Both the position numbers and the translations under genes were made by a program. Shown piece after piece: positions 42,401 through 54,400 of a stretch of DNA of 64,000 nucleotides (the first letter of the stretch is position 1; every line of letters starts with the position of its first letter). The stretch covers positions 3,506,400 through 3,570,399 of the forward strand of contig OY783197.1 of assembly GCA_963678675.1 (NCBI GenBank), read 5' to 3'. The stretch is from Xiphydria camelus (lineage: Eukaryota > Arthropoda > Insecta > Hymenoptera > Xiphydriidae). The notes beneath the pieces were generated by a model. That model had not been told where the DNA came from and ran no database searches. It saw only the letters and a list, made by a program, of their open reading frames with translations.

Positions 42401-45400
42401 AGAGTTAACATTATCTTCGGGACTCTTCGCCTCGTTAGTTGACTTCGAAAGAAATGCGAATAGGGTGAAAAATAATGTGCCTGAAATTTCGAAGGTTCGT
42501 TTAAACGAAAAATTTCGACTTTGGAAGACCACGGGCACTGTTGAGTTTATTGATTACTTTACTTCTCCTATTGTCCTCCGGTTCGCAAAAATTTCTCTAT
42601 AAATCTAGTAATCAATACACTCAACACTGGCCATAATATCTCAAAGTCGAAATTTTTCGTTGAAATGAATATTCAGAACTTCAGGTACGTGAAAAATAGC
42701 GACCTCCAGTTCGCGACGTTGCTCGGACACTTCATCTTCGAGCTTCGCCACTCGTTCGCCGGCTTCCTTCAGTTTACCGATGCCCACTTCGAGGCTGACC
42801 AGTTGCTCGTCGATCTCCTTCGACCACTTTTCGCGCAGCTCGCCCCAGACGTGCAGAAGAGCGTCGAAGCGGGCCGGGGCTTGCAGTTGAAGAGGTGCTC
42901 GAAGGTGATATCGAACTGCTACGGCAACTCCGGGCGATTCGACGTCGTCGTCACCTTCTGCCCGGCTTCGTTCGCGGGCTACTTCGGTCAGCAGGCTTTC
43001 CATGGTCCACCACTCGCACCCTCGACGGTCTCCTATGAAGACGCAGTGCCTCGGGAGGCCGGAGCGGGATAGCCAGTCTTCGTGGACGTCCCCGGCGTCC
43101 AGAATGACGACCACTCGGAGGAGGCTGCGCAAACCTGAAGCGAGAAGGAATTTAGCCGGTGCAGCTTCGGCTGTACTCTTCATTTCTTCGAGAATGCATC
43201 TTACGGTGGTACAAGTACTGTTCCAGAGTTCCGGGATAATCCTCTCTCCTCGCAGCATCCGCGAGCGGTGCGACCAAGCCGTCCAGTTCCTGAGCCGAGA
43301 ACAATCCTGGAAGCTCTCCTCTCGATACCACGGCTTCGATCAAGACGGCCAAGCCCTCTTCTCTGGCGTGGTACTCCTCCAGAAGCAGCAGCGTGGGTTC
43401 GCCATCGATTCCTGCCGTCTGGACGGCGGCTTTCACTGCTGCTCTCCCACGACCTGCGAGAAAAGAAGAGGTAAGTTCTATATTAAGCGGGCCCTTGGAC
43501 GTGCAATATTATTGCACAATATATTGTAGGCTGCCCATAGAAGTTTAATATTATTGTGCAATATTGGGGTTTGTGCAATATAATTGATTGTATGTATGAT
43601 ATTTGGTATTGAAGAGAGTTGTAGATTTGTAAAACCGGCCCTAAAAGTTCGATTTGGCTTGCACAATATATTGTATAACCCTTCAATACTAAATGCACAC
43701 GATCAATTATATTGCACAAACTCTAATATCGTGCAATAATATTGCGCGTCTATGGGCACCTTTAAGCGCCAAACAAACGTGCAATATTAAATACACACGT
43801 TCAATTATATTGCACAAACCCCAATATTGTGCAATAATATTGAGGTTTGTGCAATATAATTGATCGTGTGTATTTAGTATTGAAGGATTGTACTATATAT
43901 TGTACAATATATTGTGCAAGCCAAATCGAACTTTTAGGGCCGGTTTTACAAATGTACAACCCTTCAATACTAAATACACACGATCAATTATATTGCACAA
44001 ACCCCAATATTGTGCAATAATATTGCCCGTCTATGAGCACCTTTAGGAGCCAAGTAAACGTGCAATACACACGTTCAATTATATTGCACAAACCCTAATA
44101 TTGCGCAATAATATATTGAACGTCTATGGGTAGCCTACAATATATTGCACAATCAATATTGTGCAATAATATTGCACGTCTATGGGCCGCTTTAGAGACC
44201 GAGAGAGAGAAAATGGGAGAAAATATCGATACCTGGACCCGCGTCTACGAGACGAAGTGAGGAAAGGGTCGCAGCGAGTCTCGTAGCGGATCTTCTTCCG
44301 GCACCAGGACGACCGGGGAGGATCAAGCCTCTGTGACCGCTTCCTAGAGCCCAGCTGACGTCTTCAGGGACAAGCAAACGTCATTCCGTTAAAGAATTTC
44401 TCATTGGTCTTATGTATTTTAAAGTTCCATCTCAGATCAAGATTAAAATCTGTAGTTCTCTCCATTAGGTTCTCCAGTTCCAATTCCGAAATAGCTCCGA
44501 TGAGATTTTAATTGAGACGGATATTTTTATCTTCAGTTCAATTTAATCATCTTACCTGCTACCGTTTGTAAGATGTAAGGCGCCGAAGCTGACGCTCGTA
44601 CAGGCTGCCCTTCTCTGGAGCATTTGGCAGCAGCATTTTGCACCTCCACCTTCCACTCTTTACCGGCGAACGGTAGCAAGCCACAGTTTCCGCCTTTCCA
44701 GGCGTAGACTTCGTCTTCGGAACCACTGAAGCCTGGTATTCGCGAAGGAATTATCGATTCCCAGTTGGACCACTCTCTGATAGTGAGTCTTCAACAAAAA
44801 GAATACGACAACGTCGATAAATCGAGAGAAACAATGGATCCAGGGAAAACTCAATTGAAAATTCGTAAAAGCAAAAAACCTGGAATGAAATAATCGATTT
44901 CCGGCATCGATCAAGTATCGTGTAGATTCTACGTCGTTTTTCGGGATGGGATAAAATTTCAACGCATCTGCCCAGAGAGCCAGGTCACTCGGCGTCCACC
45001 GAAAGGAGTCGCTCTCGGTAGATTTGCCGGAATTGAAAGCCTCTACCATGGTAGGTGCTACTCTAGGAGTCCAGGAGTCGACGTTTCCGGATTTAAGGGC
45101 ACTTTTGAGGTGGAGTTCCACGATGGCGACGATGTCTTCGGTGTTTGACTTTCTGAGAGGAAGAATTCTTATCTCGTATGATTCGTTGTACGATATACAA
45201 AATGAACCTTAGTATACACCTATGTATTAATGGTTGCATGATCGAAGAGGCAATACTTTTACACAGTAGTTTTATAAAAAAAACGGATAGCGAACCAAAA
45301 ACCATCGACACATAGACGTATACTAAGGTTCACGCGATAGATGGTAGGCGTATGTGTAAATGTTGAAAATTTATATTTACGGTAAATAATGCGTAGCTAG

Positions 45401-48400
45401 AAGAGCTTCCAGTCTGGGATGTAATTTCGTAGCTTCATCTCCGGTGCAGATTACTGTAAGAGGTACCTTGGCGAATTCTAAGTCCTCTTCGTGAAATCCT
45501 CCCGCCTGGAGTAATTCTCTGAGAAGTTCCTAAATCGAACATGCGAGCAATATTTAAGGGATATCACGGGTACCGGAAATTTTAGAAAAGTCTAAACCGA
45601 TGGGGTTCCACCTGCAAATCTTTGGATGCCAGATGCAAGTCTTCCAGAATCAGCACCAAGTGGCTTCCGTTTCTCGGTTTGTATGTCCTTCCGTGAGATG
45701 AGGAGTCTACCTGGACACTGGCTCTCTTCAAACGCCTGATGAGGTCCTGGGAACCGTATAACGAGGAGCCTCTAATCGTCACCGACGATTCCCCAGTTGC
45801 ATCTCTTCTCGATAATAGGGCAGCTGCGACCAAGCTGCTCTTTCCACATCCCGCCGAACCTCTTATCAATACTGGCTGCCCAGCTTCCACCCAAGGTAAT
45901 ATGGCAGCTAGTCCTCTCTTTATAGGTCCTAGAGATAAAGAAAATTACAGGCTTCACAGCCCCTATTTACTTAATTTTAAGGGAAATAGGAGGTTTTGTC
46001 AAAAAAGGGGACAATTTTGATTAAAAAAAGATCTTTCAAAAATTATAAACGTGCAGTGCTTTTAAAAAATATCAAATTTTAAGATATAAAATGAAACGTC
46101 AATATTTATTAACCGAATAATGGGTGTTTTGTTTAATTCAAACATTTATATCTTATGTGTTATGCAATTTAAATCTGAGCATCACAATCTCATGAAAAGA
46201 AACAGGACTATTTCTCAAATCTGGTTTTCGATGAGAAATATTAATTCAACCAGGTTATCATAATTTAAACGAATTATTGATACAGATAGATAAAGTAAAG
46301 TTTCTAGTACCATTTCAGCAAAAAAATATCATTTTCACCCTTTCTACGTAATCTGAAATGTTGAAAAGGCAAACTCAACCGAGAAGCTGAATAGTAGGTG
46401 GTTTTAAAGGAAAAATATCGGATCACAGGGGGAAATGGGGAGAATGACGAGTTTTCAGATGAAAAAAGGGAAACTTGAAAAAATGAAGGAACAAATAAAA
46501 ATAGGGGACACACCGTGAAGCCTCAAATTATTTTCATACAACCGATCTCATATAGGCCTTTATTTTATAATATACCCGAGAGCGAAACTGGTCCATCCTC
46601 CGTATCTAACGAAGTCACGGCATCGCCAAACGGCTCCAGCCTATCTATTTCTGCACTGTACAGGGTGGCATACGGCTTCTGAGGATCTGGACACCTGCGA
46701 GTTATTTCAAATTAAAGTCACTACCGACGACGATGAACCAACAGCACGACATACCAACAGTCCGTGAATTGATACACAAGTCGTGCTAGTCGATTCCTGG
46801 AATCGTCGTCTCGCATCTGGCCACATAAAGATACCAGCAGAGAATAAGCACCCATTGTGCGGGTCTCGGCTTTCTTCAAGTGGCACAGAGCAGCGTCGAC
46901 CAGGCCCGATGCGGAAGATCTCCCCTCGTTGCTCTCGAGGGCGACGTCGATGATGTCGCGAAGATGGGTATCGGCTAGGTCTTTCACTGCTGCCGATACA
47001 AGCTGTAATCTCGACGGCACCAGTAACGATGCGGGAGTTATGGAACCCAGATGAACGACGCCCAATCGAGAAACCGTCGCCGGGCTTGCACCTTCCAACT
47101 TATGAGTTTCGAAGATAAACCTGATTTCGTTTGATGCGAATGAGGCGATTATTTGTCAACAAAGTCGATGTTAAATCACTGCTAAATGGTACCTGGTACC
47201 GCTGCCGAGTCTGACGCCAACTCCATTGGGCAACGTCAGCAGACGATTGTCGTCCAGTGCCGAGTTCAGGGCTTCGGCCCAACCTGGTTCCACATCACCG
47301 TCCAGAACGATCCAGGTTGTGGTTTCGCCGGCCGAAGAGACTGCACTTGACAGTAAACCCTCCTTCCACTCTCTGCAAGCAAGCAGAACATTGTCAAATG
47401 AATACTTTATCCGTGAAACAGCAGGAACCAGTGTAAAACTGGGATATCGAGATCCGTCTCGATCGCACCTGGTTCGCGGATCGACGCGACCCAGCAGTCT
47501 GGTCTTTCGCACGGCCCCAGGATATAAGAGAAGCTGCGTCACGGATTCTCCCATCTTCGTCAATGCCTCGGCCAGCATCTTTCTGATCAAAGTCTTGCCA
47601 CTGCCGGCAGGTCCGACTACAGCTACGCCAGCTCTACTGCGTAGCTGGTTGCTCAGCTGTACGCATCTGTCGGCCACGTCTCTACCGAGTTTTTGAACCT
47701 CACACAGTTCGATCAGCACTGACTGCAAGTCTTGCTCCTGCGTAGAGACGTTGGGTGGTAGCTCTACTTTCTGAAATACGTCGGAAAGCAGAGCCGAAAA
47801 TCTAGACGTATCTTCTTCCGTTAATTTCGGCGAGGTGGAGTCTTTGATAGCTCTCAGTAATCTAGAAACGAAGAAGAATTCATGCCGAAGATAGAGATGT
47901 CGTGGAGAGAGTTTAAGGGGGTATTACTGTCTAGACGCTTCAAAAATTCGATTTTTTTTGCATTTTCTCATAATTTGGGGGTTGGAGAATGTGACTTAAA
48001 AATACTAATTTGACATTCGTAGAACTCCCATAGTTACAGAGGCTTAAAGGCTGCGGTGCGTTGGGGCGCAGCAGGTAGTCGTCAACTTTAAACGCGTTTT
48101 TCTCGAAACGACTTTTTTCAAATCGGGCGCACGTATTTCTCAAAAACTATTGGACCGATTGACTTCTGGTTTTGCACACATTTCGAGGGAACCTTCACCT
48201 ATGGTCTGAACTAGAATAATACCGATAGCTTGAATATTTTAGCCCTGCTCTCATGTTTTAGTTGACAATTTTTCGGGAAAATTAAACTTTAATCTCTTCA
48301 AACAGCTGCGATTGCGATACAAAATTTCGTACCTACTTAGTTCTAGTTCAGACGCTAACTACAATGATATAGATTTAAAAAAATTTGTTCTCCTGCCTCA

Positions 48401-51400
48401 GACGACTAGGACCGCCACAATATGTTCGCCCGATTGGACGAGCGTCTCACGCCACGATCTGCATAACAGCGCATAACTTGCATAGATTCCAATAAAATGT
48501 TTTATAAAATTTTGTGTTGTTAGTTGAAACATGTCTTATTATGCGTGAAAAACCCCGGCACTCTGTAGGTTTGATAGTTTTCGCAAAATTAATTCCTAAA
48601 AATTACATTAAAAACAAGCGTCTAGACAGTAATACCCCCTTAACTCAATCAACGAAAATGAAATGCAATGTTTCACCTGGCGGACTCGTTACACTTGACT
48701 TCAGTTGATCCGATCGAAGGAACGGCATCCAGAACCGATCTGAGTGCTCTGAGCCCCCAGTCGTAGTGTGGCTGCTTCGAGAGCAACTTCTCCGAAATAT
48801 CGAAAGTCTCCACAAGCCTCTTTGCCAAAGTGGACGCCTCGGAGAAACCGGCGCATTCCAACAGAGCCTTGACGATGTCCGATCTGTCGGGATAGGCCAT
48901 GGCGACGGGCCTGAAGAGCCGGGCTAAGGAATCCGGCAACTTGTGTCGACCGCCGTACTCGCTACCCGCTGGATTCATGGTGATGAAGACGCAGCAATGA
49001 GGGTTCAAGCTGACATTCTTGTTGCCAAGTTGCACCAGGGATTTGCCATCTCTGACGGCTTCTTGCAGAGGCCTGACCAACATCGCTACCGCGCTCAGGG
49101 TCTCCTCCTCGAGACGGTTAAACTCGTCGAAGCAACCCCAAGCTCCAGCCTGAGCCAGGCCTCCCAAGATTCGACTCATGCTACCAGCGTCCATCCCTGA
49201 AGAGGTCAAGGTCAATTTTAGTATTAATTTAAACTCGAGTTTGGACGTTGAAGATGAGGAATCACGATGATCGATACTGACGAACTTCAAGAATAGATCA
49301 CACTCACCTTCGTCACAGTTAAAGACCAGAACGAGACGACCTAGCATCGCACCGAGCGCTTTCACACTTTCCGTCTTCCCGGTACCAGCTGGTCCAGTGG
49401 GACTTCCACCCAATCCCAATTTCATCGCTTGTGAAAGAGCCAGGAAACACCTTTCGGTTAAGGGCGTTCTGACGAGGCCTACACCGGCGCCTTGATATTC
49501 GAAACGGTATGGAAACTCTGCACCGGCACAGCGAATGCAGACTGGCTTCGCACCGCGCTGAAGGGAATTGTTTTTCTAATTATTTTTGTATTGTAAATCG
49601 AAGATTTTTCAGGCCCATGCTTACGCTTCTGTAGCTTCTTAATTGACGACTCCAGATCCAGGAAGTTCTTTCGTCTCTCGTACCGATTTCCAAAAGGTTC
49701 CTGGCGATACTGAGATGATGCACAGCATCCAGCAGAAGTCCTCGCACTTTCAATGCTGTCAATTTATCACCGGCATCTTCCAAACCGCGATATCTCGCTC
49801 TTTGCGTCTCCAAGGATTCGACGAGGTTCCTGAGGGCCGACTGTCCTTCTCGCATTGCCAGCTCGCAGCGCTCCGTGAAGCGAATTCTTTCGGAAAGCAG
49901 AAGTATCTGAAGAAACGTTCGAATGTAGGGCGAGTTAAATTACTGTATCGTTTAGTATAAGATATACCTGAAGCGGATATTGCGACGGATCGGGCGTAGA
50001 ATCGGACAGGCACTTGTCCAAGCTTCGACGCAAAGCATCCCTCATTCCCTCTTCGAGGTTCGTGAGCCACTGAGATAGCGATTCGCTCAAGTCAACGGCC
50101 TCCAATAGCTGCAGCGATTCGCCCTCCGGAGATATTACTGCCTTCAACAGACCATTCTCGGCGAGCACCGAGCCAACTCCTTGATATAACTTTGATAGAT
50201 GAGCTTCCAGTCCTCGTCCACTTCCCGATACCAATTCCAAGAGATCCTCGTCACTCAAGAAATATAATCTTGGATAGGACGATCTCTTTTCCTAAAATAT
50301 TTCGAATTTATCTTCAATTTAATTCTTCCTGCAGAAAATTATACACAATAGGTAATATTAATCATTTTCTTCACTTCTAAGAATTCATCCAGACTTCTTT
50401 GACATCTATCCAACAATTCCTTCAAGTTCGTCAGAGCTGGTAGAGGTAGTCTCCTTAGAGATGGTACACTAGGATCCTTCGCAACTTCTCCCATTAAATA
50501 TCTGTGAGTATTTTATTTTGTCACGTTTCGATCACTGGGAAAATAAAAGAGGAAATTACGGAGAACTAAAACCCCTGGTGTACCTGAACTCCTTGTCAGC
50601 CCTGCTCCACCTTCCCGAGTCATTAGGGGCCGCACCACCACAATATACCGGTTCCAAATAAATCCACTTCCTTTGCACGGTACTAAGGATCTTGATCCTT
50701 TCTTCCAGTTCCGATAAAGCCGATTCGCATCGAGATGCTCTGGCTGCGAACCTCTCGTATCCAGCGGCACCTTTCGCACCTTCCAACAAGAGCCTCAGTT
50801 CACCTGTGCCAAATAGATGGGTTGAAGGTTCACGTAAGGTCGAACAAGGCGAATTAGAATAATCTGTTGGCTGTAGTTCTTCTGTAATTACCAGCTCTTG
50901 CCAACAATCCACCGTATTCGCCAACTAAGAAAACAGATTTGTTTTTACTGTCCTTAGATTCTTTGAGGGGCAACGAAGTGGCTGCTTCCCAAGTCTCCAG
51001 TTCGGATAGAGCTTGACGAATGCCACTTTCGGCAGCAGCTCTCTTAGTCACTTCCTGTCAACGAGGAAAGTTGTCGATTGCAGTCACTACTATAATGCGA
51101 TTTTATATTACATGCATGTACCTTCACTCTTTCCAGGTTTTTCTCAATTGCTGTCGCTCTCTTCAAGAGATGCCCCAACGTGATCTCACGATAACTGATC
51201 GACTCTAGATCCAAAATCAATCTCAATTCGATCCAATGTTCCTCCGCCAGTTCATCTCCGCGCAGTAATTGGATCCATTCGATAGCGGATCTCACTTCTT
51301 TCACTTTTCTCCCCACAAACGTGTCAACTTCTCGCCTTTCCTGTCCTTCCTCGACCGCTTTCTGGTCATGAGCGCGCGTATGCACTCTGACCCTGGACTC

Positions 51401-54400
51401 CCAGGAGTCCAACCAATCGTGCAATCTAGCCAACCTCCTCCTAGCGACCGACCATTCCTCGTCTTCCTGCTTCTTCAGCTCGTCAACGAACTCCGCCTGA
51501 AACTGGCAGTTGGATTCCTCCGCTTCCAGTTCCTCTTCGATTCTCGCCAAGGAGGATTCGTCATCTTCGGGACCTTCCTCGCTAAAATCGACTCCGATCC
51601 TCCGACAATCCGTCTTCAGTGATTCCCTCTGCTCCGTCAATGTAACCCAACGTTCCCTCATCGATGCAATCCACTCGACTTTGACCTCTTCGGGCTTCTC
51701 CGTCCACTTCGCAAGCCACCTTTCCCTTTCATCGCGGAGGGCGATGATCCTGTGACGCAAGTTCACCTTGGCATCCTCCAGTTGGCGAGCTACCATGGTG
51801 CGATGCCTCTCCAGACGATCGACTAGGCTTTCCCAAATTGCTCTGGCACTGCTGACACCTGAATTGGAAGTGCACCGTCGGGGATGTAAACAAAAATAAA
51901 TAGACTCTGTGTTACCTTCCAATTTTTCTCGCGTCCAGGCCGCGAGAATTCTGGAGAGACCGGCCACGACTTCCAGCTCCTCGGCAACGCCTTTCGATTG
52001 CTCCTGAATGCGAGTATGAGCTTCCTTCGCCAGGCCGACTTCTTCGACATTGCGAGGCCTACGGTCCAGATCTTTCGTGGACGTCGACAGGAATTCCACA
52101 GCCGTGGCTAGTCTCGAAGAAGCTTCCGCTCGTAAGTCCGACGATAATCGTTCCCAGTATCTCCGGGAGGCAGATTCTAAATCATTCCTCACTGTTCCAG
52201 TATCGATGGTGATGCACCAAACTTTGACTTCGCTTCCTCGCAACTTTCCGACCTGGAATATTAGATAAATCGCATTGAAATATTTTTCAGAATCTTCGAA
52301 ATGAATAAGGATGATCGGTACCTCTTGAGCCCATTGCTTAGCGTCCTTGAAAGCCCTCTCCCATTCCTGAGGTGATCCTCCTTTCAATCTAAAAATAAGC
52401 TTGGGGTCACAGGGTATCTTTTTAAGATGTCATTAACTGCAAAAAATAGGATCTCACCTCTCTCCAACATTCAGTTTAGCCGGTGCAGCGAGTGGCATCC
52501 ACTTGACTCGAATTTCCTCGATGGCCGAAAGGATCGTCTCTGCTTCTTTGTAGACGCCACCATAGAGATAGGCACTTCTGTACACCAAGCTTCCAAAATT
52601 TCCATCGGCAGGGTCACCAACACCCCGGAAATTAACAGGAATCGCGAGGAATCTCCGCAGTGCCGAGTACAGCTTTGCGCGGATCTCTTCCAGCGGAGGC
52701 CTCCAGCTCAAGGACTCGTTTCGGAAGGTCAGCTCTACTCTGATCTCCGGTAGTCTCTTCGGTAGGGAAGGAAGAGCCATCCTGCGTAAAGGAGAATTCT
52801 CACGTTGACGTAGTCTACTTTCATTTCGGCATCTCCAATTCACCTGTAAGCTACTCCGAGAACTTTCAGCAGCTGACGATCCCAGTGCAGCTTCCAGGCT
52901 TTCGTATTTCCATACTCCGCTTCTACGCCATCAACGATGGTCCTCATCTTTCCTAGAGTTTCCTTCCAGGCGCTTTGGTTCCCCGTCAAGTTTACACCGT
53001 CGCCTTTCAGCAAACTCGTCACCAGTTCGCGCAGTGTCGTGTGCTTCGCGGCTAACTCCGAATTCTGACGAGCGAATTTCCTCACCTGAGGAAGCAAACG
53101 TTGTTTCAATGAGGGGAGGCCGATTTTTTACAAGAGACGTAAGAAATAACTCTTCTACGAAGCTCACCAAGTCTCGTAATCTTGCAGTATACGCGTCGAC
53201 GGTTTGAGGATCGGACCAGGTGACTCCAGATTGCTCTCTGACGGCTCTGGATAATTCCAGAGCAGCAGTGAGCATGAGCGGCCTTTGCGAAGGGACCATT
53301 CGGTCACCTATGGTATTGTGGAATGTGGCCACTTGCTGAAGAGCACGGGCACGACCGGCCAAGGAGCTAGCTTTCTCCACGAGACCTCGAACTTCACGAG
53401 GCAGCTCTACCCCCTGTCCTGCCAGTGCTCTAGCCTCTCTCACGAGGGTGGTCAAGCGTGGGTCGTAAGTGACACGCATCATACTTGTTCCTGTCAGCTC
53501 TACCACCGCTGTATCTGTGCCCAATGACAATTCTTTCTTGAGAACAGCTGTTCTGGTTTCGTTCACCTGCTCGATTGATGGAAACATCTCGTTTGGCCAA
53601 TCTTTATCTACTGAGCTATTGCGGTCTCTCTTTTCGTCATTATCTTACCCATTTATCCACCAAGTGACGCCTTGTCTTCTCGGCATCTTTCAAGGCCGAT
53701 GCCAAACTGGACGCCGCCTGTTCGTAGTCGGGAAGATCGTTGAGAAGCTCCTTCGAGAGAGTTTGTAAGTTCTCCAAATTCAGTTCCGCTATTCGGGCCG
53801 CGTGCACTTCCTGAAGGATCTGAGGGCTGTCCAGAAGACGTTTCGTATCCGGTCCAGCGCGACAGGATTCTGCGCAATTACGTATTGAGTTTAAAAACGA
53901 GAGAATTCAGGTGTAAATATTTTTTGCATCGTACTGCGATTACCTATTAATTCGCCGATAGAGGAGAGCAATGTCTCCCTCTCTCCTCGTAAAGCTTTCC
54001 GAAGCCCCTCCCTCTTCAGCAACTCTCTGTATCTCTTAAATTCCGCGGTTAGTGATGTGGGACCCGTGGTACCGGCGATTTGAAGCCTTAATTTATCGGC
54101 TACTTTCTTTTCAGCGGGTGCCAAACCTTCTTCCACCTTACGCTTGAGACGGTCCCACTCTACGTCCTGTTGACTCTCTTCACCTTGTTCTTCGATTCTC
54201 ACTGCAACGTTAAAAGGTAGTCTATGAACTTAGAGTAATGGTAGTTAAAGGAGGTATTTGAGACTCGAATATGGACTCTCTCTCTCTTAAGTACCCTGCA
54301 CTTCGTCAAAACTTTTAAGCAGAGCATCGGTTCCAAGAGCGATTCTTTCGTTCGACGTCAAGAGTCTCGTAAGTTGACGATGCTGCGCTCTGAGTTCAGC

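Noticed and set aside
43487..44193. CRISPR-like array of regularly repeated palindromes
   Set aside because: Units alternate in orientation, spacing is irregular, spacers are not unique, and the host is a eukaryote.
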